Source of the DNA: Fonsecaea monophora
Lineage: Eukaryota > Ascomycota > Eurotiomycetes > Chaetothyriales > Herpotrichiellaceae
Length of the DNA: 64,000 nt
Assembly (NCBI RefSeq): GCF_001642475.1
Contig: NW_019173957.1
Span: 124,001 to 188,000, forward strand
Reading direction: 5' to 3'
Part shown: one piece after another, positions 1 through 11,440 of the stretch
Position numbering within the stretch: the stretch's first letter is position 1
Layout of the letters: every line of letters starts with the position of its first letter
Position numbers and translations under genes: made by a program
Notes under the pieces: model-generated
The model's input: only the letters and a program-made list of their open reading frames with translations
Told to the model about the DNA's origin: nothing
The model's database searches: none

Positions 1-836
1 GGTCTTGAGCCCTCTGGAGAAAGTGCCGCTCACTATCGGCATAGGACTGAATTACAGGAAGCATGCTGAAGAAGCGAACGTAAGTGGGCAAGAGAACATT
101 GAGCATTTCCCTGGTGGGCCAATTTGACGCATGAGCTCAGTTTCCAATCCCGACCTTCCCCGTTGTCTTCACCAAATATTCAGGTAAGCACGTTTGGCTC
201 GTTGCGTTCGGGCTCTCTGCTAAATAGACCGCAGATACCTTGGCCGGGCCATTTGAGGACATCCCCATCAATCCGGAGGCAAAGGACCTTGATTACGAAG
301 GCGAACTCTCAATTGTCATCGGCAAGGATGCGAAGAATATCTCTGAGGATGAAGATCCCCTGAGTTATGTCCTGGGCTATACCGTGGGCAACGACGTCTC
401 GTCCCGTTACTGGCAAGCCCCTGCAAGGTCAGGAGGTCAGCACGGCCCAGCCAAATCCTTTGACAAGTTCGGTCCCATCGGTCCTGTCATCGCTTCACCC
501 AACGCCGTCGTGAACCCCGAGGGTCTCAGACTACGCACCTGGGTCAATGGGGAATTGAGACAGGATGGCAACACGGACGATTTGATTTTTGGGATCGGTG
601 CCATCATTCGACATTTGGCCAGAGGCACGACGGTCAGAAAGGGGACGGTCATCATGACAGGCACTCCGAGGTAAGTGCTGAGAGCAATGACACTTGATCT
701 TTTCCATCACTAACAGATTGAAAGTGGTGTGGCCGCCTTCATGCAGCCCGCGGCATGGCTCCGACATGGCGACACTGTATCGATTGAGATTGAGCGCATT
801 GGCAAGATCTCGAACAAGATGGTCTTTGAGAGCTGA
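1..836 (+). CDS. Fumarylacetoacetate hydrolase (FAH) family protein, 5' end outside the window
   Basis: Exons are read as 1-79, 141-183, 235-670 and 725-836, with stop TGA at 834-836. The frame enters at base 2 and the joins restore a continuous FAH-fold protein. Visible landmarks are TIGIGLNYRKHAEE, the stretch FTKYSDTLAGPFEDIPI, the metal-site region EGELSIVIGK, GYTVGNDVSSR, FGPIGPV and the closing TGTPSGVAAFM. Family members hydrolyse C-C bonds of beta-diketo acids or act as acylpyruvate hydrolases or oxaloacetate decarboxylases; which activity applies here cannot be told. The last intron is joined at 724/725 because that acceptor gives the conserved GTPSGV; the nearer acceptor at 716 breaks it. 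The first residues of the protein lie before the window. No neighbour shares an obvious pathway. Confidence 0.9.
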
Positions 837-2362
837 TCGAGAGGCCCGGGGGCAAAAGCTTGGGTAAAAGAGGTCCCATTTCTCACAGATTCGATATCTG
901 ATATCTATTCCACTGCCAAAATCAATATATACTTTTATACTTGTCGATACGCTGCTCCCTTCCCGCGGTCTGGCGCCTACCAACCCCCAACATCGGGACA
1001 TGTTCTTGTGCGCCTCTCTCCGTTTTCTGATCGGCAGCCTCGCGTCGAATTGGGCTCTTCGGTCATCTCTAAGGAGAGGCCACCTCAGGTCGTGCTTATG
1101 AGTTTCTTGGTCCGATCAAAGACCTGTAAGAACGAAAAAGGAGTAACAGCAAGCAGAGCTCTTCAGTTCAGTACCAGATGCAGTACCTCCTCATTCCTCC
1201 CTTTTCCCAGTGCTCAGTGAAGCTCTTGTGCATTATAAACCAGACTTTATAGTCACCTGCCACCTCGAGATCAACCGAGGCTGGAAGCACGAATTGAGGC
1301 AAGAAGGAAATGCCAGTGGCAAGGGCTACGCAACCACCGAGAAAACTTGCTCGGAGTTAGATCCCATTGTCCAGCTTCTCCCGAGATACCGAATCAGGAA
1401 GTTCGGGGTTTGGGGGGAAGATGGCGGTCTTCATCGACCGCTCGTCATTACGAATCATGCTCAACTTGTTCTGGAAAGGCCATGTTACTTTCACCCACAG
1501 AAGAAGAGGTTCTAGTTTAGCTATGGATTGGTGGCACCACTTCTCACAGGCCTTCTTGAGCATGTTCCTGGAGAACCACAGACAGGGAAGAATCGGTCTC
1601 GACAGCCACTGAGAGTTGCAGATGATCAGCACCAGCCGTTTCAGCCTTGGAGAGCAGCCCGGAAATCTCTCCTCGTCCATTGATGACCCCGCAGACCGAA
1701 ACTTGTGCCGTCGCACTGGATTGGAGCAAGGTTTTGCCGATCTCCCAGTTTTCTGCAGATAATGGCGAGCGATTCTGTCGCGATTGCATCTATCAAGGGG
1801 AAAACCCCGTCCAGAAAATGATTCGTCAGCGACACTGAATATGGCGTGGGAGCTTGTGACCATCTGATCGGAAACCACTGCTCTCGGCATCTGAGAGGGC
1901 AGGGAGGGGTATGATGGAAACATGCGCATCCTATCTCATGCCGTCATGCTATCTGTCGCAAGCTTCCTCGGACCTATCATGCTCTCAACCTCAATCGCCT
2001 CCAATTGGACATAGCGATTGGGGGTCGTTTGCGCCGGTTCCAACGACAGCGAATGGGATCAAGACTTTGCATCTCAGAAGGATTCCTCCCAGTATTCCCC
2101 TACCCCTCTGCCGCTAAGGTCTTGAGGGTGATGTGACCGCGAAAAGAACCTTTGGGACGGACATTCACGGCAAGAATGATACCTCGATCTACTAGAGGTT
2201 GTGAGGGTGTTCACGATAACCATAGTCGCAGCGAAGGATGGCACGCGCGGCCACGGTTTTTAGTTCCTCTACTACCAACGAGTCTATGCATTCCTGGTTT
2301 CCTCCCTCTTGTCACTCCAGGAAATCTGCTCTCTACTAACTGACTAACGAGTTCAGTATCCC
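837..2362. other. Intergenic stretch without a recognisable gene
   Basis: About 1.5 kb between the FAH gene and the fasciclin gene. The longest open frame is on the minus strand near 1357-1929 (190 codons), but it resembles nothing I know, and overlapping frames of similar length occur on both strands. No tRNA, repeat or splice-supported gene is seen. The last few hundred bases presumably hold the promoter of the fasciclin gene. Confidence 0.5.
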
Positions 2363-3913
2363 ATGATGCTTCGCCATTTGCTTCTAGCTGTCATCTCGGT
2401 CGGCGGTCTCGTCGCCGCGCAGGACGGAGACATCGTCGAGACGCTCAATGGCATCGCCGAGCTGTCAGACCTCGTGACGTATCTGTATAGTTTCCCGAAC
2501 CTCACCCTGTGGCTGCAGGGACTGTCCGACATTACCTTCCTGGCTCCCAGCAACGATGCGTTTGCCGCGTTGGCCGACTCCTCGACCATTCCGAGCATCC
2601 CGCTCGACGAGACCGACGCACACGCCCTGATGAGCTACCATGTCCTGGACGGGACGTATTACGGATTCACCTCGGACGAATACAACCTGGTCACGACGGC
2701 ATTGTCCACGTCCGGATACACAAATGTGACTGGAGGCCAGATCGTCGCTGCGAAAGGCTCACCCTGGTCCGACGCCATCACGTTTACGTCGGGAAAACGG
2801 CAGATGTCCGAAACGGACGGGGTCGCGTTCAACTTCACTGGCGGCGTCGTCTACGTGGTCGACGCGTTCCTGAGTCTCCCCCAGCCCTTCAAAGCGACCG
2901 TCGACGCGGAGAAGATGCTCGGGGGATCCGTGTTCGCCGAGGCGGCGGTGCTCACGGAGAGCGGCGAGCATCTGAGCGTCAACGACCTGTCCGACGTCAC
3001 GGTCTTCCTGCCCATGAACTACTCCTTCCAGGAAATCGGCAGCGTGATCGAGAACATGTCCTGGACCGAGCTGGAGCGGCTGGTCTCGTACCACGTCGTC
3101 GACCGCGTCCTCGACATCAACCCGCAGTCCCCGCCCGTCGGGCAGTACTCGACGTACGAGGGCTCCGAGGTGTCCATCTTCAGCCAGAACGGCTTTGTGT
3201 TTATCAACAACGCCAGGATCGTCGGGTCGGCCGACTGGATTTTTGGCGGTGGCATGATCTACACCATTTACGGGTACGTAGAGAGTATGGGCGAAACAAC
3301 CCACAGACACCCTTTCACTATCCCCCTGTCCCCCCATATCCGCATGATCCTCCCGGTTTTAATCCCATTTCCCCTTACTCTTGGCTTGGTCCACGTGTGA
3401 TACTAGAGATACTGACCAAACGATGCCATAATAAGAGTCCTCAACCCGGACAACACAACGGTCGACCCGAGCATCAACGACGCCGAAATCGCCTTTGCCG
3501 ACGCCACCTTCATCCTGGACCCGACATTCCCTTCTGCGCCGGGTGCCCCGACGAGCTCTACGGGATCCAGCTCTGGGGGCGGTCTCTCGCGCGGAGCCAA
3601 AGCTGCAATCGGCGTCTCCGTCGCGGTGGCCGCCATCCTCCTCGTCATCTTGGCCTTGTTCATCCGCGCGCGACGACGCCGCACCGCACGAGACCTCGGC
3701 GTGGGACTCGGCGCGAAGCCGTCGCGCAAGAGCTCCCAGTATCCGTATCCGACACAGTACCCATACGCGACGCAGTACCCGCTCAAGGACTTTGAGCTCA
3801 AGGAGGTGTCTGTCTCGCACAGCGAACTGGTCGCCAACGCGGCGGCGCCGGCGCGGGTGCCGCTCAAGGATTTGGATCTGACGCCGAATGTCAGCGTGTA
3901 TTCGTTGCGGTAG
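2363..3913 (+). CDS. Fasciclin (FAS1) domain protein, secreted/membrane-anchored
   Basis: Two exons, 2363-3273 and 3436-3913, give 462 residues. The protein begins with a signal peptide (MMLRHLLLAVISVGGLVAAQ). Two FAS1 repeats follow, at about residues 25-170 and 175-330, each with its typical phrases (ITFLAPSNDAFAAL and LMSYHVLDGTY in the first; VTVFLPMNYSFQEIGSV and LVSYHVVD in the second). A Ser/Gly/Thr-rich linker leads to one membrane segment near residue 360-380 and a basic stop-transfer RARRRR. The roughly 80-residue cytoplasmic tail holds YPYPTQYPYATQYP and two copies of a PLKDxxL motif. FAS1 proteins act in cell adhesion and cell-wall surface functions. Intron phase 2 and the frame after the acceptor at 3435 support the join. 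The coding region is markedly G+C rich, which leaves long meaningless frames on other strands. Confidence 0.88.
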
Positions 3914-4955
3914 CACGCACTGCACTGCACGCACTGCACGACGCTGTGGGACTACGGGACTAAGACGGATGGACTGGATGGGTAGGCTAAAGGTAGGTCC
4001 AAGGTAAGAAGTGAATGTTAGCCGGTCAACCAGTCTGCCTGCCAGGTAGCTACGTTGGAGTGTGAGCTTAGAAAGGGCCCGGGAGATGGGGTTTAGGGAA
4101 TGGGAATGGGGGATGGCAGAGGAAGAGAGAGAGAGAGATAGAGGGCGTTTGTCAGAAAAGACTTTGAATGCCCGCTTTTGTGGCAGTGAATGAGGATGAG
4201 GAATGTCATTACGATTGGAATGTCTTCTGCATATCTACGCATCTACGTCTCTACCCAGCATCTATGATCTATCTGCATATATACCTACATAGCTAGCCAG
4301 CTGGCCAGCCTGGCCCATCTCTCTCTGCATATACATATCATATCTAAATTATCTACATATCAAGCTCCCTAGCAATCTAGCAATCTAGCGACTCTAGCCA
4401 ACCAAGCCAGGCATCTATATGTCCAGCAACAAATATGTCTCTGAACAAAGTTCTCGCAATACCGTCACCATGGGAGGGCCTCGCTGAGTCACTATGGCTC
4501 GTTTTCAAGGGAAATACAACTTTGCATACAGTATTCACTTCATGGATGGCCATTAAGTTTGGGACGTACCATATCACTCCAGAACCTATGTCCCACCTGT
4601 CCAACCAACCACGCCTAACCAGTCAGTCCACATGCATGAGATGTTGCTTCCGCTCTGATATGTAGGTGCTTACAGGACAGGAAAGGAAACGTATATCAGA
4701 CAGACTTTGGTAAGGTATATATGTACGGCGACGAGGAGGACGAGGAGGAGGAGGAGGACCAGTAGTACACAGTAGCGTCAGTAGTACCTAGTAGTACCTA
4801 GTACTCGTCCCTGCGGTCGAAGTAGGATATCCGACACCCAGACACTGTAGCCATCTTACAACCAGATCCAGTACATACCCATCTCCAACTAGCACAGTGT
4901 CCCATCTCTCCAGAGCTACAAAGGACCATGGGAGCAATAGGCGCACAGAAGCTAA
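3914..4955. other. Repeat-rich intergenic spacer between fasciclin and SDR genes
   Basis: A convergent 1 kb spacer with many short tandem repeats and no supported gene. It contains an imperfect CGCACTGCACTG repeat (3914-3942), a GA tract (4120-4140), a duplicated AGCAATCT stretch near 4370-4390, a GAG/GACGAG tract (4729-4759) and a tandem decamer at 4781-4800. It probably holds both 3' untranslated regions. Confidence 0.6.
4781..4804. repeat. Tandem decamer GTAGTACCTA
   Basis: Two perfect copies of GTAGTACCTA followed by GTAC. It belongs to a TACCTA/TAGGTA-type short motif that recurs in other intergenic stretches here, including perfect TACCTAGGTA palindromes at 19257-19266 and 31113-31122. 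Confidence 0.7.
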
Positions 4956-5795
4956 CTATCTCTCGGTATACCCGCCATCGACGAAGAGCGCCGTGCCCGT
5001 GACAAACGAGCTCCTCCCCCCGGAGAGGTAGACGACGCCGTCTGCGATCTCGCGCGGCAGGCCCGCGCGCTTCATGGGCACGGCGTGGGCGACCATGTCG
5101 GTCATGGTGTTGCGGATGAGCGGATCCGAGGTGTTGTTGGTCATGGGCGTGTCGATGTACCCCGGGCAGATGGCGTTGATGCGCAGCCCCTGCGACGCGT
5201 AGTCCTCGGACGCGGAGCGCGTGAGGCCCAGCACGCCGTGCTTCGAGGCCGTGTAGGCCGTCGACAGGGGCACGCCGACCGCGCCGAGGATCGAGCCTAG
5301 GTTGACGATGGAGCCGCGCTGGAGGGCCCGGCCGTCGATGCTCGAGGCCAGGGGCTCCTGCTTGAGCATGATCTGCGCCGCGGCCCGGAGCACGAAGAAC
5401 GTCCCCGTCAGGTTGATGTCGAGCACGCGCTGCCAGTCCTCGGTCGTGGCAAACGCGGCGCCGCCGGCGTGCTTCTTGGCCACCCCCGCCGCGTTGACGA
5501 CGTAGTCGAGCCGGCCGAACGTGCGCGCCACCGTCGCCACCGTCTGGTTGACTTGGTCCTCGTTGCGCACGTCCACGACGTACACCTCGACCCTGCACGG
5601 CGCTTTCGCCTTGGTTCCCCCCTCGCCGCTCTGTTGTTGTTGTGCCTCGATCTCGGCCTTCACCGCGAGCAGCCCGTCGTGGTTCAGATCCAGCAGCGCC
5701 ACGCCCGCGGCCCCGTCGCGCGCAAACGTCTTTGCGCACTCCCTGCCGATGCCTGATCCTCCCCCCGTGATCAACGCGTACCCGGGCACATCCAT
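4956..5795 (-). CDS. Classical short-chain dehydrogenase/reductase (SDR)
   Basis: A single exon of 279 residues. The NAD(P) site TGGGSGIG is at residues 10-17, NAAG at 101-104, and the catalytic set is Ser168, Tyr181 and Lys185 (YTASK). The PGYIDTPM and VDGG phrases near the C-terminus are also typical. Asp36 at the end of beta-2 points to NAD(H) rather than NADP(H). Start ATG at 5793-5795 is chosen because the nucleotide-binding motif then begins at the usual distance; 21 in-frame codons upstream do not look like protein. A Gln-rich insertion (about residues 51-66) is unusual. The substrate cannot be inferred, and no neighbour suggests one. Confidence 0.9.
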   Translation of the reverse strand: MDVPGYALITGGGSGIGRECAKTFARDGAAGVALLDLNHDGLLAVKAEIEAQQQQSGEGGTKAKAPCRVEVYVVDVRNEDQVNQTVATVARTFGRLDYVVNAAGVAKKHAGGAAFATTEDWQRVLDINLTGTFFVLRAAAQIMLKQEPLASSIDGRALQRGSIVNLGSILGAVGVPLSTAYTASKHGVLGLTRSASEDYASQGLRINAICPGYIDTPMTNNTSDPLIRNTMTDMVAHAVPMKRAGLPREIADGVVYLSGGRSSFVTGTALFVDGGYTER

Positions 5796-7328
5796 TGCTT
5801 TGCCTTGCCTTTCCAAGAACACTTGACAGAACAGGAACACGATCAGAGAATAGCACACAAAAAAGAGAACCTTTTTTCGAATATGTATTACGGGCGTCTA
5901 ACGATGCGGAGACGCCAGAGGGTGCGGCAGGGTGTTACATGCGTGTGATATATGGGAGACATCTCTCCGCAGATCCTATCCGACATACCTCGGGTCTCCG
6001 CTGGGATTGCAGAAGGGCGAGGGGGAAGTTTAGGACAATCACTCAGTGTACCTGTATATTCCACCTGACATGCAGTCTAGGAGGTGAATGAACTGAGTAC
6101 CATTGGTCCCAAGTCGAGATTGGTACTTTGCAATCTTCCTCAGGTGGCTGAAGTACATACATAAGAACTAGTTTGGCCGAGATGAAGAGTCGAGTATGTA
6201 CGCATGTTGCCTCCACGGTCCACATTTCAAAACAACCAGTGGGACCCAAGAGAGGGATTCCTCTCCAATACATATGGAATACCCAGCCCTCGATCTTGTT
6301 GACGACTAGCTAGTCTTGAACTTCGCCTCGTCTTCTATGTTCCCAATCGGAATATGCTTCCCAGATATGCTTGGACTTTACGATAATATTGCTCGTGCTT
6401 ATGCCGGAGCCAAAAGCTTTGACAATTTCCTCGTCGGACTTGGGAGACTTGACCAGAATCAGGATGCGTAGGGAAGCGGGAACAGTAGCTGGGAGAGCCA
6501 TGCCCACATAAATTGGCTGAACGCGGAGACTCGAGATAAAACAAGACAGCAAGGAATGCATAGCCACGGCTAAATCTCGAGAGGCACATCAGGACTGGGG
6601 ACCTTGACGCCGCCCAGTCCTGAGGGCTTGTACAAAGACCGATTCTGTACCTCCATGATAGCAATATTTCTGACCTCGCGGTACAGTCATTATATTATCG
6701 GCTGTAACTCTAGGATTCAATACCTCACTCCCTCCGCTTCTTGTCCACCCTCATCCTCAGTCGCCATCCTCACTACGATGCCAATGATGGTGGCCATCCA
6801 CAATAGTCCAATCACCGTGGAAAATCAGAAAAAAACATCCGTAATACAGCGCCATCGCTCAAGTCCAATACTTCGTGTCGGGTATCGCTGGTCCCTTTGA
6901 ATCCAGATTATAACAAGTAACAGGGTATCAATTATCATCTCTTCCGTGGCAACAAGTGTCCTCCCATACCCTTAGTCTATCGTGTTGACTCATGTGCTGT
7001 GTTGCGGTACCAAGATCCCGCGTTCAGTGCCTTGGTGGGGGAAAATGTCGGGACTGATCATCCCTTCCGGAAAGCTCGATGCGACCTCTTGCTCTAATGT
7101 CGAGGCCTGGGGGAAGTCCAGCTTCGGGAGTAGCGGCCGTTTCGCTTCTTTCTGTTTCCCAGGAGCATTCAGGACTCGCTCCACTAATCGAGCTCCCGAT
7201 CTGACTGAGTCGGTGCAGAAGTTATTCCTGAAGAGGAGATCATGGTTGAGGTCCGGCTGTGGCCAACTCTGCGGCGTTCCTGCTGACTGTGACCGCGCGT
7301 AGCCAGCCTGTAGCATACAGGTCGCGCA
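5796..7328. other. Intergenic stretch, no gene supported
   Basis: About 1.5 kb upstream of the SDR and downstream of the H+-ATPase. Minus-strand frames at 6310-6567 (85 codons) and 6990-7316 (108 codons) are open, but they match no family I recognise and no splice pattern joins them. Part of the second lies next to the H+-ATPase stop and is probably 3' UTR. Confidence 0.45.
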
Positions 7329-10269
7329 TCATGCAACCTTCTCGTGCTGGGTGGACACTCGGTTCAACGACACAACTGCGAAGCATGCGTTAGTCGATTC
7401 ACTCCATACTCTCTCAAGGGCCAAACTCACGGAAATCCTCCATGTCTCTCTTCTTGAGCACCTTATTGCTCCTCGTCTTCCGCCCATGCACAATGTCATC
7501 AAATGTGACGCTGTCTTGCAAAAGGTAATAGACGCCAGCCATGACGCAAAAGACCCCGAAAGAATACAACCAGATCCTCACCACACCAACAATGCTGGTC
7601 TGTTGCCCACCGACAAACCATCCGAAAAGACAGAAGAATGTTGCAAGAATGTCCACAAGTAAGATGGCACCCACGAGCTGCCAGGAAGGGATGCTGGACC
7701 AGAAGGGGCCATTAGCGCGGGTGATGAAAATCAGCCAATTTTCAGAGAGGCAGATCTGAAGAAACAAGACAGCGTCCGTGTGCCCAAAGTTCTGAACGAT
7801 ACCACCATCGTGCCCGCCCACAATCATCGTCGTTAGTGCGATCCAAGTCCCGGCAGCGAGCACAATTCCCAATAGAATGGACATGCCCCATAGTTTGGGC
7901 AGATTCCACTTGACCGGCGTTTTCGAATATGGCGCATTGTCGTAGGCAATTGCCAGTGTGGCGATGTCGGCAAAGATAGCAATAAAAACCACCAACTTAA
8001 GGTTGAGCGACTTGTTCAGAATGGCGATCCACAGGCCCAGGAAGATCTCCAGATGAAGTGACAGAGCAATGCGGTAAACGACGTATGCGTACATGCGGTG
8101 GAATATTTGGCGCGACGTCTTCAGGGCGTCGATGATAGCCGAGAGACCAGGCGCGAGGAAAACAATGTCTGCGGCTGATCGAGCTGCATCAGTTGCGCCT
8201 TGGACCGCGATACCGGTATCCGCCTTCTTCAACGAGGGCGCGTCGTTGACCCCATCGCCAGTCATTGCCACCAAATAACCTCTTTGCTGTAGGATTTCGA
8301 CAACGTTGTACTTGTGTTGGGGGAACACTTCGGCAAACCCATCTGCAGCCTCAACAAAGTCGTAGACTTCGGAGCCCGGCATCGTCCCGCCACCAGCAAG
8401 TCCAAGGCGCTCTGCGTTGAAGACATTGGTTCCAAGTCCCAACTGTCGAGACATTTCTCGGGCGATACCGACGGCGTCACCAGTCAACATCTTGATGGAC
8501 AACCCCAACGATTTGGCTTCGTTGATTGTTTTTGCGGTGTCATGTCGAGGCGGATCTGCACAAGGCATAATCCCCAGGATTTCCCACGAGTTGTCACCTC
8601 GCTTTCTGGCCACGCCCAGAGAGCGAAAGCCTCTAGCTGCGAACTCTGCAACCTTGTTTTTGTATGCGATATCAATTTCCTCGGGAATGGGATGGTCATC
8701 TTCCACTGTGCGGAGCACAAATAGCGGCGAGCCCTTGACGCAAATTATGCGCTCACCCTGAGGTGATTCGACAACGGTGCTGACTTTTTTCGAAACTGGG
8801 TCAAATGGATGGAATTGGATGACTTTGTACTTGGATAAGGCCTGCTTAGCTCGAGGGTAGTACCGCAAGGCTTTGAGAAATGCCTTATCGATAGCATCCA
8901 TGCCCTTTTTCTTCCGGGACGCCGCCAAACACGCGGTGAGCATCATATCCTCGGGATCAACACCATGCACCGTGTATGGCTCGTGAAGGGAGAGTTTGTT
9001 CTTGGTCAAAGTCCCCGTCTTGTCCGAACAGAGTATCTCCACGCCAGCAAGCGATTCAATGGCGGATAACTTCTGGACGATAGCCTTCTTCTTGGCCAGG
9101 TAGGCAGCGCCAACGGCCATGGTGGTGGTGACCACGGCAGGGAGACCGACAGGAACGCCGATGATGGTGATCGCCAAGGTAAATCTGAGGATGGTGACAA
9201 TGTCGTTAGATCGATAGAATGACGATATCCAAACCACGAGTAAGGTGAAAACCACGAGCGCAAGCAACACTGTACCGATACCATTGAGGACTTCGGTGAA
9301 ATGTCCTGAGCCACCTGATGCGGCATTGACCAAAGCAGCCGCTCGGCCGACAAAGGAGTTGTCTCCCGTTGCCGTAACAATCATAAAGGCGGTGCCTCGT
9401 TTCACGGCAGAGGAGGCATAGCAGGTATCGCCCAGATGCTTGTCCGCGGCGAGTGACTCGCCCGTGATGGAGGATTGGTCGACTTGAAGGAACGCATCTT
9501 CAGTAACGAGCCGGCCGTCAGCGGGTATGATTGTGCCTTCTTCAAGTTGTAGAATATCTCCAGGAACCACCATAGGAGCCTCGATTTCGATCAGGTGGCC
9601 TTCTCTCAGGACGACAGCCTTCAGAGCCAAGGTCTTCTTCAACTCTTCGACGATAGAGCCAGCTTGAAACTCTTGGATAAACCCGACGCTGGCATTCAGC
9701 AGGAGCAGCGCACAAATGACGCCAAAGTCCACCCAGTCTTCAAGACCAGCGGCGAGGATCGCAGCAGCCTGTGGGACAAGACATCAGTATAAGCATCGCC
9801 GAGATGGGTATCGGCGTAATGTTGCAGTGGGTAGCCCTACCTCCATGACAAATTGAATGGGACCAACAAAGTATCCCAGGAACTTCAGCAGCAAATTCTC
9901 TTTCTCTTCTTTCATTTGGTTTAGCCCGAATTTCTTTCGCCTGGCTACTACTTCGGGCTCGATCAATCCCACCCGCGTATCGGTCTGGAGCATTTCCTCG
10001 GGCACATTTCGCGCACCCGCTGCTGTCTCGATGTCGGCTTCAATATCAGCATCTGGGTCGAGTGATTCCAACTCTTCAATAAGCGCATCCAGATCTTCCT
10101 CCTCATCGTCATCGTCCTTTTCCAATCTCGAAGCCTTTCGTGGGGTGAACATGACGTCGGGTTTCTCGTCTGGAACAACATCGTTCACGGTGACATGGAG
10201 AGGGTGAGGTTTATCGGGCGAGGAATGGGTCGAGCCCGAGGAACTAACGTCTGAAGAAGTGTCTACCAT
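7329..10269 (-). CDS. PMA1: Plasma-membrane H+-ATPase (P-type, class IIIA)
   Basis: Three exons on the minus strand, 10269-9841, 9768-7431 and 7375-7329, give 937 residues. It pumps protons out of the cell using ATP and energises nutrient uptake. The N-terminus is acidic (DDDDEEEDLDALIEELES). The actuator TGES loop, the phosphorylated Asp392 in CSDKTGT, the TGDGVNDAPSLKKAD hinge and about ten membrane segments are all present. Exon 1 ends at GPIQFVME and exon 2 resumes AAAILAAGLEDWVDFGV, exactly as in the family. The 16-codon last exon encodes LVSLNRVSTQHEKVA, the C-terminal autoregulatory tail whose Ser/Thr are phosphorylated during glucose activation in yeast. Reading straight through the donor at 7430 would replace this tail with EFGP. 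Two CACGTG boxes lie about 700 bp upstream. Confidence 0.97.
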
Positions 10270-11440
10270 GTTGAGTAAATAGGAAGAGGTTAACGGTGTG
10301 GGCTATATCGACTCCATTGGGGGTGAGATGAATACGGCGTAAGGAGGTGGGCGCCAGAAGAAAGAGTCGCGGAAAGGCAGTCAAGTGAGGGTTCTTGAGG
10401 TGAGGAAAGCGTAGCACCGTGGTCGCAGCCCTCAATTTCAGGTTGCACGAGCTTCAAAGGAAGGACACAATGATGACTCTGTACAGGTTGTAAGAATATT
10501 GGGGAAAGTGCCATGAGCCCAAAGTCAAAGAAACAAAGTGGTAAGAGAAGAATGAGTGAATCTCAGAGGCGAAAGGATCAGGACTCCGACGTTCACCCCC
10601 GCAATCTTGGGCCAATCCCTTCCACAACGGGTGGTGACGCCTATCCCTCTATTCCTCTTATACGCTGATTGAGCGGAACCAAGCCCTATTTGAGCCCCAG
10701 AACCAATCGCTCACGCCATCCCAAGTCAGACTTGCCATTATCTAGACTTGGCAATGTTCCTTCCAAGACACAGAAACGTCGGGTGACTGAGGCGGTGTCG
10801 GGCGCGGAAGCCTTGTCTGTGGGGGGCTTGGTTGTCTGATGATAAGGACAAGAAAAAGGGGACCCATAGCCTAACAAGACAAGAAAAATCACAGAGAGGG
10901 GCGATTGGTGCGATGTCAGATGGATCTCTCTACTTTCTACAGAATATCATCTCAAAAGCCCATCCACGTGTCGAAGCACGTGGGAACGAGAAAACGTTGA
11001 GACTGGTAACCAAGTGGTAACCAATCCCACCAGGGTCAATAGGTGTCGGTGAGCAACACCAAGCCTGTCACCTTGTAAAAACGCATCCTTTGATTATCCA
11101 TACATACGTCGTCGTTCCCGAATCTGCCCTTGTCAAATCTCAATCCTGTGTTCCCAATCGAACTGACAAGGCCTCAATGCTAGCAGACGAGAACGACCTT
11201 ACGAGAGCCTGCACTTCCAATGCAGGGTAAAAGTTGAATAAAGAAATTTGCTTCCATCACAACCGCCTCCAATTTTGGGGTGTTCTGTGCTGGTGACCAA
11301 CTCCTGAATATGCTTGATTCATACATATCGATTGGGTATCATGCCTGGCCATCAACACTTGGTACCGGTAACGACAATAACGCCATTTCTGCCTGTGTGC
11401 AGTTTCGATCTGCCGGTCAAATCGAGTGGCCGTGTGCCTT
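10270..11440. other. Intergenic: H+-ATPase promoter and Seb1-like 3' region
   Basis: About 1.2 kb between the 3' end of the Seb1-like gene and the start of the H+-ATPase gene, which are transcribed in the same direction. The part near 10270-11000 should be the long promoter of the H+-ATPase gene, as is usual for PMA1. No further gene is supported. Confidence 0.55.
10965..10982. promoter_or_regulatory. Pair of CACGTG E-boxes in the H+-ATPase promoter
   Basis: Two perfect CACGTG palindromes at 10965-10970 and 10977-10982, with starts 12 bp apart, about 700 bp upstream of the H+-ATPase start codon. CACGTG is the core site of fungal bHLH factors (Cbf1/Pho4/SREBP classes). Use as a binding site is inferred from sequence and position only. 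Confidence 0.35.

Noticed and set aside
1357..1929. A 190-codon minus-strand frame in the first large spacer
   Set aside because: No recognisable motif, composition not protein-like, and comparable frames exist on both strands at the same place.
2509..3795. A 428-codon plus-strand frame overlapping the fasciclin gene
   Set aside because: It is an Arg-rich shadow frame caused by the G+C-rich fasciclin exons; the true frame has signal peptide, FAS1 motifs and a membrane anchor.
4798..5856. A 352-codon minus-strand frame over the SDR gene
   Set aside because: Arg/Gly-rich shadow of the SDR gene with no motif; the other frame has the full SDR catalytic set.
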